A stretch of DNA of 50,084 nucleotides from Gemmatimonadaceae bacterium (GTDB taxonomy: Bacteria > Gemmatimonadota > Gemmatimonadetes > Gemmatimonadales > Gemmatimonadaceae), in assembly GCA_013813715.1 (NCBI GenBank), contig JACCRF010000056.1, positions 1 to 50,084 on the forward strand, written 5' to 3'. Numbering within the stretch: position 1 is the first letter of the stretch; every line of letters starts with the position of its first letter. Of this stretch, positions 35,613 to 43,878 are shown in pieces. Below the pieces are notes generated by a model. That model saw only the letters and a list, made by a program, of their open reading frames with translations, was not told where the DNA came from and did no database searches. The position numbers and the translations under genes were made by a program.

Positions 35613-36669
35613 CCAGCCGATCCTCGCGGTCTGCACTTTTGAGCGCATCGACCAGCGGCTCTATTTCTCCGTCCATGATATTCGAGAGCTCGTGCATCGT
35701 GAAACCGATGCGGTGGTCGGTAACGCGGTTCTGCGGAAAATTGTAGGTGCGGACTTTGGCCGACCGGTCACCCGTTCCGACCTGGGTCTTTCGCATCCTC
35801 GCGCGCTCCGCTTCCTGCGCGGCGATTTTCGCATCCAGCAGACGGGCGCGGAGGACCTCCATGCCTTTCATCTTGTTTTGAAGCTGAGACTTCTGGTCCT
35901 GCTGGCTGACGACGATCCCGGAAGGTATGTGAGTAATGCGCACCGCGGAATCAGTGGTGTTCACGCTCTGCCCGCCCGGACCCGAGGATCTGAAGACGTC
36001 GATGCGAAGATCCTTGTCCTCGATCTTCATGTCTATCTCCTCGGCTTCCGGCAGCACCGCAACCGTCGCCGCGGATGTATGAATCCGGCCCTGGTTTTCG
36101 GTGACCGGCACGCGCTGTACCCGATGGACGCCCGACTCCCACCGCATGGTACCAAACACGCCGTCGCCCTTGACCTTGAATATCGCTTCCTTAACTCCGC
36201 CCAGCGTGGCTTCTGAATGCGCGATGGTTTCGATCCGCCAGCCTCGGGCTTCGGCGAAGCGCGTGTACATGCGGTAGAGATCGGCAGCGAAGATAGCGGC
36301 TTCGTCGCCGCCCGTGCCCGCGCGGATCTCTACGATCGCCGGGCGGTCGTCGAGCGGATCGTGCGGAATGAGCGCCGGCTTGATCTCTTCTTCTACCGCA
36401 GCGATGGAAGTCTCGAGGCGCGCTTTCTCGGCGTGAGCTTCGGCGGCCATCTCGGGGTCATCCGCCAGAACGAGCTCGCGCACGTCAGCGAGCTCGCTCT
36501 CGAATTTTCGTAATTGGGCCGCCAGCTCGACGAGGTGCCCGAGGTGGCGATGCTCGCGCCCCAGCGCTGTCATGCGCTGGGCGTCCTTAACCGTCCTCGG
36601 GTCGGAAAGCTGCTGCTCGACCTCGCCGGCGCGTTGGAGCGCGTCGGCAAGGCGATCGCGAAGGCTCAG
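35605..36669 (-). CDS. prfA: Peptide chain release factor 1, apparent CTG start
   Basis: 354 residues, reads UAA and UAG. The core has [11 protein letters not shown] and the catalytic GGQ in [18 protein letters not shown], and the motif HIPSGIVV. The first in-frame ATG (36573) would give 322 residues and cut off homologous residues [13 protein letters not shown] at the N-terminus. The only candidate upstream is CTG 36669, two codons after an in-frame TGA. It overlaps the rpmE stop as CTGA. This start gives a length close to the 360 of E. coli RF1. Confidence 0.93.
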   Translation of the reverse strand: MSLRDRLADALQRAGEVEQQLSDPRTVKDAQRMTALGREHRHLGHLVELAAQLRKFESELADVRELVLADDPEMAAEAHAEKARLETSIAAVEEEIKPALIPHDPLDDRPAIVEIRAGTGGDEAAIFAADLYRMYTRFAEARGWRIETIAHSEATLGGVKEAIFKVKGDGVFGTMRWESGVHRVQRVPVTENQGRIHTSAATVAVLPEAEEIDMKIEDKDLRIDVFRSSGPGGQSVNTTDSAVRITHIPSGIVVSQQDQKSQLQNKMKGMEVLRARLLDAKIAAQEAERARMRKTQVGTGDRSAKVRTYNFPQNRVTDHRIGFTMHELSNIMDGEIEPLVDALKSADREDRLGE

Positions 36670-36902
36670 CTCTCAGGCGTCGCCGGGGCGGCGTCGCGCG
36701 GAGGCTTGGTGGCGTACTTCTGGCGGAATCGCTCGACGCGGCCCGCGGTGTCGACGAGCTTCTGCTTGCCGGTGAAGAACGGGTGACACTGCGCGCAGAT
36801 GTCGGTGTGAATGTCCGCGATGGTGGAGCGGGTCTGATACGTGTTGCCGCAGGCGCACTTTACGGTCGCCGTCGCGTACACGGGATGGATGTCGGTTTTC
36901 AT
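36666..36902 (-). CDS. rpmE: 50S ribosomal protein L31, zinc-binding type
   Basis: 78 residues. The zinc ligands are C16, C18, C36 and C39 (KCACG and CAQC), and the core has [24 protein letters not shown]. The C-terminal Lys/Pro/Ala tail (66-78) is a little longer than usual. It is the first gene of the run ending at 31130. A weak promoter may lie in the 339-bp gap before it, but I could not pick one. Confidence 0.97.
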   Translation of the reverse strand: MKTDIHPVYATATVKCACGNTYQTRSTIADIHTDICAQCHPFFTGKQKLVDTAGRVERFRQKYATKPPRDAAPATPES

Positions 36903-37241
36903 CTGGTCGTCTCGTTGGACTTTTGGTGCAGCTAGGAAATATCACCCCTTTTGGCGCGATCTACAAGTTGACGCCATTGACATTCGCCACCATCGACACC
37001 TTGCACAGGCACTCGGTGTCGGCAGGCGCCCTTTGCAGCCGCCGCAGCCGTCGCATCGACCCGTTTCGGAGACCTTCTCGAGTCTTGGCGTCGCTCTGTC
37101 AAGATGGCGGCGCCAGCTCGCCGCGATGACAGTCCGGATTGCCAGCTCGGCAGAGATCCGCTAGAACGATGGTTGCCGTTTTTCTCCTCGGGAAGTGGCT
37201 TGTAGCTGAATCAATCCAGCAACCATCAAGAAGGAGGAAGG
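36903..37241. other. 339-bp intergenic gap, no gene
   Basis: It separates the divergent rpmE and hsp20 genes, so it must carry two promoters. I find no credible ORF, RNA gene or repeat in it. On the minus strand a poor TTGTAG/TGATAT pair (16-bp spacer) precedes rpmE. On the plus strand a strong ribosome-binding AGGAGG (37232-37237) precedes hsp20. No CIRCE element (TTAGCACTC-N9-GAGTGCTAA) is present. Confidence 0.6.
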
Positions 37242-37850
37242 ATGATGTATGGCAGCAGCAGTTCCGTCCCGGTGTTCGGGCTCCGCCGGGAAATCGACCG
37301 CCTGTTCGAAGATACGTTCGGGCGTGGAGATGGCACATCGAACTGGAGTCCCGCCGTGGACGTCCGCGAGATCGGAAACGAGCTGCGACTCGATATCGAG
37401 CTCCCCGGCATCAGCCCGGAGGAAGTCGAGGTAACGGCAGAGAACGGCACGCTCACCATCCGCGGCGAGAAGCGCGCCGAGCGCAAGGAAGGCGATGAGA
37501 AGAGCAGGTATCACGTCGTCGAGCGATCGTACGGCGCGTTCTCGCGGTCGTTCCAGCTTCCAGCGGGATTGGACGACTCGCGAATCGAGGCGACCTGTGA
37601 GAACGGGATTCTCTCGATCCACATTCCGCGGACAGCCCTTCCGCAGCCGCGGAGGATCGAGATCGGAGGCAGCCGCACCGGCCAGCAAAAAACTGTGAGG
37701 GGCGGTGAGCGGCAAACGTCGGCAAGCGGCGGATCGCAGTCACCGTCGACCGACGGCGGGACGGCGGAGCGTTCGATGGCCGCCAGCGGCTCTCAGCGGC
37801 CAGCAAGCAGCGGGAGCCGAGGGCGCGGGACGTCAGAGCCCAAGGGCTGA
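37242..37850 (+). CDS. Hsp20/alpha-crystallin small heat-shock protein with a long low-complexity tail
   Basis: 202 residues. The alpha-crystallin domain is about 34-128 (WSPAVDVREIGNEL, LDIELPGISPEEVEV, GEKRAERKEG, FQLPAGLDDSRIEATCENGILSIHIP). An IEI that could serve as the I-X-I motif is just after it (RRIEI). Residues 145-202 are Ser/Gly/Arg/Thr/Ala-rich and disordered, much longer than in typical 140-160-residue members. It prevents aggregation without ATP. AAGGAGG stands four to six bases before the two ATGs, and the terminator follows. Confidence 0.95.
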   Translation: MMYGSSSSVPVFGLRREIDRLFEDTFGRGDGTSNWSPAVDVREIGNELRLDIELPGISPEEVEVTAENGTLTIRGEKRAERKEGDEKSRYHVVERSYGAFSRSFQLPAGLDDSRIEATCENGILSIHIPRTALPQPRRIEIGGSRTGQQKTVRGGERQTSASGGSQSPSTDGGTAERSMAASGSQRPASSGSRGRGTSEPKG

Positions 37851-38111
37851 GAAAGCTGCGCGGGAGGAAAAAAGACCCACCGATGAGGTGGGTCTTTTTG
37901 CTTTCCGGCCGCCCCGCAATCGATACGCGAGGTCGTCCACGCGTAGCGCTTCGCAGACCCTCGCGAACACGTCGAGAATATCGTCGTGGTCACGCACGAG
38001 CTGCTTGATCGTTGCGAAGATCAGCCTTCGGTAGTGCTCGATGAAGAGGTCCCATGCGGCCACTGAGTCGCGTTCGTCGAGCTTGGCGCGCCATGGTTCC
38101 ATCGAGAACAT
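37833..38111 (-). pseudogene. Truncated sigma-70 family (ECF-like) sigma factor gene, region 2 only
   Basis: 92 codons. Residues 1-70 resemble sigma region 2: WDLFIEHYRRLIFATIKQLVRDHDDILDVFARVCEALR. Region 3/4 is missing, and the frame after about residue 68 runs into the hsp20 terminator, so the last ~25 residues are noise encoded by that hairpin. It could be a stand-alone truncated sigma but a decayed gene is more likely. The ATG at 38111 or 38102 follows the promoter and palindrome upstream at 38138-38179. Homology ends near 37910. Confidence 0.7.
37869..37899 (+). terminator. Intrinsic terminator after hsp20
   Basis: AAAAAGACCCACC-GATGA-GGTGGGTCTTTTT is a perfect 13-bp stem with a 5-base loop and a T tract. 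The A tract on the other side makes it bidirectional, so it can also stop leftward transcription of the sigma remnant. It is the best terminator in the window. Confidence 0.95.
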
Positions 38112-38137
38112 CCGACTTGTTGAGCGTGGGCCATTGG

Positions 38138-38167
38138 ATAGTTATTAGCGCTGGCGAACAAAGTCAA
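38138..38167 (-). promoter_or_regulatory. Promoter facing the sigma-factor remnant
   Basis: On the minus strand the -35 is TTGACT (38167-38162), five consensus matches, an 18-bp spacer, and -10 AACTAT (38143-38138), three matches. The start would be near 38130, about 20 bases before the ATG at 38111. The -35 lies inside the palindrome at 38163-38179. Confidence 0.45.
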
Positions 38168-38179
38168 ACGACGTTTGAC
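38163..38179. promoter_or_regulatory. Perfect 17-bp palindromic operator candidate
   Basis: GTCAAACG-A-CGTTTGAC has 8-bp arms and a one-base centre, and overlaps the leftward -35 box. Its symmetry suggests a dimeric repressor site, possibly autoregulatory, but no regulator gene is adjacent apart from the sigma remnant. Confidence 0.5.
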
Positions 38180-38244
38180 GCAGGTACCCGTCGTCGGCCA
38201 GACAGTCGCGTAAGCAATTCCGCAGCAACTGTCCGTGTAATAGT

Positions 38245-38276
38245 GCATCGCCGGAGACGGCTCCGGCCGCCGATGC
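38245..38276 (+). other. Stem-loop upstream of the DUF5602 lipoprotein gene
   Basis: GCATCG-CCGGAG-ACGG-CTCCGG-CCGC-CGATGC folds as a 12-bp stem with a four-base 3' bulge and a four-base loop, ending 33 bases before the ATG at 38310. No T tract, so it is more likely a leader structure than a terminator. Confidence 0.4.
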
Positions 38277-38309
38277 CTCGGCGCGACCTCACGACACGGA
38301 GACATACCC

Positions 38310-38948
38310 ATGATTCGCACCCAACCCGCCACTTTTCGGCGCTTCCTCATCGCCGCGTTGACCATAGCCGCCGGCGGAGCACTGTTCAGCTGCTCAGACA
38401 TCCCCGGGCCCGACGACAAGAGCGGCACCTTCTTCGGCCCCACAAGCGTCCTTGCGGGTGGAAGCGCCCGCGCCTACGTCATCCTCGACCGCACCGGGGC
38501 GCCCGGGAGTCCCTATACCCTTCCCCACTTCGACGTGCACGCTTACATGATCACCGAGGCGGAGCGGAAAGCGATGGTCCTCGGAGACGCACAGCTCGCC
38601 GCCAAAATGGTTCGGCAGCCCGCGGCCGAGTTTATCCCCGCTGGGTACGTTCCCGGACCGGTCATTGTGGAAATGGGCATGCACTGGACTGACCCGGCGG
38701 CGCCGGAGCGAAACGGCCAGCCGTTCACCCACACGTTCTTCTACGGGTCGTACGACGGCGCCTTCGTGTTGAATGAGCCGATGGTGACGAAGGCCTTCCT
38801 GGAGACGAAACCGGCAGCGGTCGTGACCCCCCTCAAGCTTCCCGCGCAGTACTCGGTGCGCGGTTATCAGCCGACGTCGTACACCGTTGGCTACGACGCC
38901 GCCGCGAAGGAGTACCGAATAGCCCTATCCGGTCTCGTCGAGCGCTAG
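38310..38948 (+). CDS. DUF5602/TTHB210-like lipoprotein
   Basis: 212 residues. The signal peptide ends in a lipobox ALFSC (Cys 28), and the mature part begins with a flexible DIPGPDDK. Motifs PHFDVHAYMITEAER, IPAGYVPGPVIVEMGMHWTD and PFTHTFFYGSYDGAF match what I recall of the TTHB210-like fold. Conserved His in HFDVH and GMHW suggest metal binding. The Thermus founder has no known function. There is no operon partner, and it is convergent with the M16 peptidase. Confidence 0.82.
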   Translation: MIRTQPATFRRFLIAALTIAAGGALFSCSDIPGPDDKSGTFFGPTSVLAGGSARAYVILDRTGAPGSPYTLPHFDVHAYMITEAERKAMVLGDAQLAAKMVRQPAAEFIPAGYVPGPVIVEMGMHWTDPAAPERNGQPFTHTFFYGSYDGAFVLNEPMVTKAFLETKPAAVVTPLKLPAQYSVRGYQPTSYTVGYDAAAKEYRIALSGLVER

Positions 38949-38993
38949 GCCGATGAGGTTGGCCTGTCAGCCCTGCAGCGATACTTCCCTGCC

Positions 38994-41948
38994 CTACCTG
39001 GCGAATACCTCCTCGACCGCCGTGATGCGAATCCTGTCAGCGGTCAGCGACAGCTTTCGCGCGCCGATGATCTTATCCTCGTCGAGCAGCGATTGCGGCT
39101 TCTCTCCGTCGTATGTGATGGGTGACAGCGCGTCCGCGATAAGCGCATCCCGAAGTTGCTTCGCGTCCTTCGTGATGATCACCACCGACAGATCGTCCGC
39201 CGATACATGCTGCTTCAGCGCGCGATTGACATCGTCTCTCGTGAGCTTCTGCAGCGCCGCGCGCATGTGCGTCGTGAAGTCGCCCATTCCATACCAGCGC
39301 GAATCGAGGGCGTAGCCGAGCTGCTGGTCCTGCGTCGCCGTCATGACGTAGACGTTCTTCATCAGGTACTGCCTGGCCGCCTGAAAATCTTCCTCCGACA
39401 TTCCTTTGTCGATCAGGTTGTCGAGCTCATGCGTCGCGATGCGGAGCGCCATGTGGGCGTTTTTCGGCTCCACGGGGCGGATCCACACCTCGAAGATCTG
39501 CGCCCGCCGCGCGATGTTCGCATCCGGGAAGAACTGGAACATGCCTCGCGGAAACGCCTCGATATAGGCGTAGTCGCCGTAGTTCATTCCTCGAATGCCG
39601 CGAATGCGGTCATAAAGCCTGCCGGTGGACATGCGGTGCTCGCCCAGCCATGCGCGCGCAACATTCAGCGCCGCGAAGTCGGGATGCGTGCGGGTGACCT
39701 CGATCGGCAGGCCGAACGAGATTGCCGTCGCGCGCGTGTCCTTCTCGATGATCTCGACTTCCATTCCCTTCGGGCGAACACCGGCAAGTGCCGGGCGCGA
39801 CACAGGCGCTGGCGTGCCGGCAGGAAGAGCACCGAGCGCCGCACGCAGATTCGTCACCATTTCATCGGAGATGTCACCGTTGATGCCGAGGACGAGGTTG
39901 CCACGCGTGTAGTGGGTCTTCACGAAGTTCCGCACGTCGTCGAGCGTAATCGACTGCAAGCCAGCGACGCTGCCGAGCACCGGATGCGCGTATCCGGTCC
40001 CCTTGAAGATGTTCGTCTGAAGGCGCTCACGGCCGAGCTCCTCTTCGTTGTTCGAGCGGAGATCCTGCTTGAGAGCGTTGGTATATGCGTCCTTCACCCG
40101 CTTGAAATCCTCTTCCCGAAATCCGGGCTCGAGAAGCTGCGGGAGCGCGATACCCAGGAAAGTCGGCCAGTTGTCGCGGTGAATCGACCCGGTGAACGTC
40201 GTCATCTCCTTGTCCACCTGATTGCCGAAACTGCCGGCAATCGGGTACAGCGCCTTGCTGATCTGTTCGAGGGTCATGGCCTTCGAGCCCGCGCTTGTTA
40301 TCATCGCCGCCGACAGCGCGGCGAGGCCTTCCTTGCCTGCTGGATCACCGGCCGATCCAGTATTGAACAGGAGCTTCATCCGGAGCTGGGGCAGTGGGGA
40401 CTTCTGCACGATCACGCTCGCTGCCGGTACAGCGGCCGCCGCATTGCTGCTCGCCGATATTAAAGCAGCGTAACGAACCTTCGGATCGCCATTCGCTGCG
40501 GGTCCGCCGTTCCCGGCGGCAACCGCCGGTGCTGGCGCAGCCGTTTCGAGTGCGACGATGCTCGGCAGCGTACGAATGGCGACGGGAAGCGCACCGTTGG
40601 CCAAGGTCGTCACAATCAGGCCGTTGTCCGTCAGGTATGTCTTCGCGACACGCTGAAGATCGGCCGGCGTGAGCGTCTCGTAGAGCGCATAGGCGCGATT
40701 GATGGTAGCGTAAGACCGGTTGTAGCGAACGAAGCGCGCGAGCGTCGACGCGATGCGGTCGGTGTTGTCGAGCGAGCGGACGAATGAGTAGCGCACGTTC
40801 GCCTTCGCTTCGGCGAGCTGCGACGCCGAGACGGGCGTCGTCCGCGCGGCCGCTACCGCTTTCAGAATCTCGTCACGCACGTAAACGACGTCTTCCGGCT
40901 TCTTCACTCTGGCAAAAATCGTGAAGAGCTCGGGGTCGGCGTTGCTCGTGTTCGACGCGTTGAGCCCATCCACCTTCTGCTCGCGCTGCACGAGTTTCTT
41001 GAACAGCTCCGACGTGGGACCGAAGTAAAGGTTGCCCACGAAATCGAGCGCTGCATTGTCGTTCTTTGTCTCCGAGAACGCCGGATTGCGGAAGGCAACG
41101 GCAAGGTACGGAAGCGTCGCCGTTGGCCATTCCACATGAGCGTATTTCGGGCCCTTTGGCGCCGGCTCGGCGGGGATCGTCGCCTTGTATGTGCCGCGCT
41201 TCCAGTCACCCCAGTGCTTCTGCACGAGAGGCATCACCTCGTCGGCAGTAACGTCGCCGGCGACGATGATCGTCGTGTTCTCGGGCCGGTACCAGCGGTC
41301 GAAGAAGACCTTCGAATACTCGAACTGGTTCGGCATGTCCTCGATGTCCTTGATGAAGCCCATCGTGGTGTGCTTATACGTGTGCGCCGTGAACGCACTG
41401 TCTCGCATCACCTCGTACAGCTTCGATCCGGGGTTTGCCGAGTTTTTGTTGTATTCGCCAAGTACGGCGCGCGCCTCCGTCTTAAACGCGGGCTCGGTAT
41501 ACGTGAGGTTCTGGAACCGATCGGCCTGGAGCTTGAGCATCCCCTCCAGATCTTCCTTCGCGAACGTGATGTAGTAGTTCGTGAAATCGTCGGTGGTGTA
41601 GGCGTTCTCGCGGGCGCCGGCCCTGGTGAGAATGCGGCTCATGTCCTCCTGAGTCGCCGTCTTCGTCCCGCGGAACATGACGTGCTCGAAGAAGTGCGCG
41701 AATCCTGATTTGCCCGGCTCGATCTCGTTGCGTGATCCGGTTTGCACCGGTATCTGCAGCGACACGATGTTGGGAAATCCGGTCGGAACGATGATAACCT
41801 TGAGTCCGTTCGGGAGGACGCGTTCGGTTGCCTTGAACGGGAGGATGTCACGCGATGCCGCGGCGCCCGGCTGCGACTGGGCGTAAGGCGCGCTTCCCGC
41901 GAGCGCTGCTCCGGCGATTAGAGTCGCGAAGAGACGACGATGTTTCAT
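38994..41948 (-). CDS. Tandem M16 zinc peptidase (pitrilysin-like), periplasmic
   Basis: 984 residues. A signal peptide (1-24) leads to two M16 halves. The first has the inverted zinc motif H85-F-F-E88-H89 (in FAHFFEHVMFRG) and the third ligand E165, 76 residues later as in the family. The second half (about 500-984) lacks the motif, as usual in these proteins, and has RATAISFGLPIEVTR. It probably degrades periplasmic peptides or misfolded fragments. I start it at ATG 41948, after AAAGGGGA. The frame is open further upstream only because it crosses the amidohydrolase gene. Confidence 0.94.
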   Translation of the reverse strand: MKHRRLFATLIAGAALAGSAPYAQSQPGAAASRDILPFKATERVLPNGLKVIIVPTGFPNIVSLQIPVQTGSRNEIEPGKSGFAHFFEHVMFRGTKTATQEDMSRILTRAGARENAYTTDDFTNYYITFAKEDLEGMLKLQADRFQNLTYTEPAFKTEARAVLGEYNKNSANPGSKLYEVMRDSAFTAHTYKHTTMGFIKDIEDMPNQFEYSKVFFDRWYRPENTTIIVAGDVTADEVMPLVQKHWGDWKRGTYKATIPAEPAPKGPKYAHVEWPTATLPYLAVAFRNPAFSETKNDNAALDFVGNLYFGPTSELFKKLVQREQKVDGLNASNTSNADPELFTIFARVKKPEDVVYVRDEILKAVAAARTTPVSASQLAEAKANVRYSFVRSLDNTDRIASTLARFVRYNRSYATINRAYALYETLTPADLQRVAKTYLTDNGLIVTTLANGALPVAIRTLPSIVALETAAPAPAVAAGNGGPAANGDPKVRYAALISASSNAAAAVPAASVIVQKSPLPQLRMKLLFNTGSAGDPAGKEGLAALSAAMITSAGSKAMTLEQISKALYPIAGSFGNQVDKEMTTFTGSIHRDNWPTFLGIALPQLLEPGFREEDFKRVKDAYTNALKQDLRSNNEEELGRERLQTNIFKGTGYAHPVLGSVAGLQSITLDDVRNFVKTHYTRGNLVLGINGDISDEMVTNLRAALGALPAGTPAPVSRPALAGVRPKGMEVEIIEKDTRATAISFGLPIEVTRTHPDFAALNVARAWLGEHRMSTGRLYDRIRGIRGMNYGDYAYIEAFPRGMFQFFPDANIARRAQIFEVWIRPVEPKNAHMALRIATHELDNLIDKGMSEEDFQAARQYLMKNVYVMTATQDQQLGYALDSRWYGMGDFTTHMRAALQKLTRDDVNRALKQHVSADDLSVVIITKDAKQLRDALIADALSPITYDGEKPQSLLDEDKIIGARKLSLTADRIRITAVEEVFAR

Positions 41949-42019
41949 GGGTTTCCCCTTTCCCTGTGAGTTTTTGCTTTCTAAGTCTACCCGGGTCTGG
42001 CGCGTAGTTGCCAGTCCCT

Positions 42020-43720
42020 TTACCTCATTCCGGGCTCGTAAACCACGCGTCCGCCGACGATTGTCATCCTGATCGTCGCCCCGGCGATGGTTTCGGGCGC
42101 CATCCGCGTCAGATCGCGATCGATGAGAACGAGATCGGCCAGCTTCCCGCGCTCGATCGAGCCCTTGATGTCGTCGTCGAACGAAGCGAAGGCGGCGTTG
42201 ATAGTGTAGCCGCGGAGCGCTTCCTCGACCGTGATCTTCTGCTCGGGAACCCATCCCGCAGGATTGCGGCCATCGAGGGTCCGTCGCGTTACCGCCGCGA
42301 ATATTCCCTCCAGCGGAGCCGGCGGCGCCACGAACCAGTCGCTGCCGAGCACCAGACGCGCTCCCGTGTCCAGGAGAGACCGAAAGGCGTACGTGTGCCT
42401 GGCCCTCTCGGGCCCGATGACTTTTTCCGCCCATCTCCCGTCATCGATGGCGTGATAGGGCTGCATGCTCGGGATGACTCCCAGCGCGCCGAAGCGGGGG
42501 ATGTCCGCGGCATCCGGATGCTGCGCATGCTCGATTCTGAACCGGCGATCTCGCGGGCCATTTTCTCGCGCAACCCTTTCGAAGATGTCGAGCTGTGTTC
42601 GTATCGCCCGGTCGCCTATCGCGTGCACCACCACCTGGAGGCCCACCTGATCGGCCTCCGATGTCCACCGATACAGATTATCGGCGGTCTCCACGAAAAA
42701 CCCGGAGTCGGCCGGCGTATCGGTGAAGGGAGCCAGCATCGCCGCGGTGTGCGAGCCGAGCGAGCCGTCGACGAATCCTTTGAGACCCCCGATCCTGATC
42801 CACTCATCGCCCCGGCCCCGGTTCGCGACGGTGTCGCGCAACCTCTCCCACTGCGCGATCGGCGTGACTGCATATATGCGCGCGATGAGGCGGCCGTCCT
42901 TCTGGGCGCGCTCGAAAGTCGCCAGATCGCCGAACGAGCCCATGTTGTGCACCGAAGTCACGCCCCGCGCGGCAACGTATTTCATCGCAGCATCGAGTGC
43001 TCTGTCGTTCATCGCTGGCGACGGCGGTGGCTCGACCGCGTTGACGTAGCTCTGCGCGTTGTCCTTGAGCACCCCTGTTGGCTCACCGCCGGCATCGCGC
43101 ACAATGGTGCCGCCCTCCACATCCTTCGTAGAGCGGGTCACCTTCGCCGCCGCGAGCGCCTGTGAGTTCGCGAGAGCCATGTGGCCGTCGAGCCGGGATA
43201 CCCAGACCGGATTGTTCGGCGTCACCGAATCGATCCAGTCGCGCCGCGGAAGCTCCCCGCCCCACTGCTGGTGATCCCAGTCCCCGCCGGTGATCCACGT
43301 GCCTGCGGGAACAGTCGCGGCGTATGCCTTGATTCGCGCGACAAACTCCGCCGGCGTCTTCGCCTCACGGAGCTGCACCGATGCCAGCCGAAATCCTCCG
43401 TCTATGAAATGCACGTGCGAATCGATGAATCCCGGCGTGACCATTCCGCCGGCGGCATCGATAATTCTCACGGCAGGGCGATTCTTCACCAGCTTCGAGA
43501 TCTCCGCGCTCGAACCGACGAGTGCGATGCGGTCGCCGCTCACCGCTACTGCGGTCGCCCACGGTTGCCGCGGGTTGCCGGTCCAGACTCGGGCGTTCAC
43601 GATGGCGAGCGTGACGTCATTTGCGGGAATCATCGCCGTGGCGCACCCCTGTAGAGAGAGGGCGGTGATGCACGCCGCCACGAGTCGAATGGAGAGGGAG
43701 ATCACGATAGAGCCCTTCAT
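42020..43720 (-). CDS. YtcJ-like amidohydrolase, lipoprotein
   Basis: 566 residues from ATG 43720. A signal with lipobox LQGC (Cys about 26) is followed by an amidohydrolase barrel. Motifs GMVTPGFIDSHVHFIDGG, GGDWDHQQWGG, KGFVDGSLGSHTAAML, VVHAIGDRAI and RIEHAQH give the metal and catalytic sites. The C-terminal small beta domain ends with TIVGGRVVYEPG. This branch includes enzymes hydrolysing N-substituted formamides and D-amino acid derivatives; the substrate is unknown. An extra 20 in-frame residues upstream come from the repeat at 43742 and are not part of it. Confidence 0.9.
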   Translation of the reverse strand: MKGSIVISLSIRLVAACITALSLQGCATAMIPANDVTLAIVNARVWTGNPRQPWATAVAVSGDRIALVGSSAEISKLVKNRPAVRIIDAAGGMVTPGFIDSHVHFIDGGFRLASVQLREAKTPAEFVARIKAYAATVPAGTWITGGDWDHQQWGGELPRRDWIDSVTPNNPVWVSRLDGHMALANSQALAAAKVTRSTKDVEGGTIVRDAGGEPTGVLKDNAQSYVNAVEPPPSPAMNDRALDAAMKYVAARGVTSVHNMGSFGDLATFERAQKDGRLIARIYAVTPIAQWERLRDTVANRGRGDEWIRIGGLKGFVDGSLGSHTAAMLAPFTDTPADSGFFVETADNLYRWTSEADQVGLQVVVHAIGDRAIRTQLDIFERVARENGPRDRRFRIEHAQHPDAADIPRFGALGVIPSMQPYHAIDDGRWAEKVIGPERARHTYAFRSLLDTGARLVLGSDWFVAPPAPLEGIFAAVTRRTLDGRNPAGWVPEQKITVEEALRGYTINAAFASFDDDIKGSIERGKLADLVLIDRDLTRMAPETIAGATIRMTIVGGRVVYEPGMR

Positions 43721-43741
43721 GCCGCCGCCACCTGAGTAACT

Positions 43742-43878
43742 ACAACCGCTGCCACAGAGACACGGAGGCACAGAGAACAAAAACTGATTTTAGGGAACTT
43801 CATCTTCATGGTCTTCACGCGTAGTTCCCCATTTTTTTGCCGTTCTCCGTGTCTCCGTGCCTCTGTGGCAGCGGTTGT
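43742..43878. repeat. 137-bp palindromic repeat element
   Basis: Outer arms of 37 bases (43742-43778 and 43842-43878) are inverted copies with a few mismatches, based on CCACAGAGACACGGAGGCAC. An inner pair GGGAACT (43793-43799) and AGTTCCC (43823-43829) pairs around a loop holding CTTCATCTTCATGGTCTTCA. The whole makes a long hairpin. The arm pattern, built of 7-base steps, is one I recall as common in environmental genomes. It has no ORF of its own, so it is a non-autonomous repetitive element or a MITE-like insert. It covers the 3' end of the neighbouring gene. Confidence 0.85.

Noticed and set aside
37199-37227. Heat-shock sigma-32 type promoter before hsp20
   Set aside because: CTTGTAG followed by CAACCATC is a poor match, and the start point would fall on the ribosome-binding site.
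39156-40463. 435-codon plus-strand frame opposite the M16 gene
   Set aside because: It runs antisense to well-conserved M16 sequence and shows no family features.
41949-42434. Longer start for the M16 peptidase
   Set aside because: It would cross the amidohydrolase gene; the signal peptide begins at 41948.
43721-43780. Twenty extra N-terminal residues of the amidohydrolase
   Set aside because: They come from the repeat arm; the lipoprotein signal starts at 43720.
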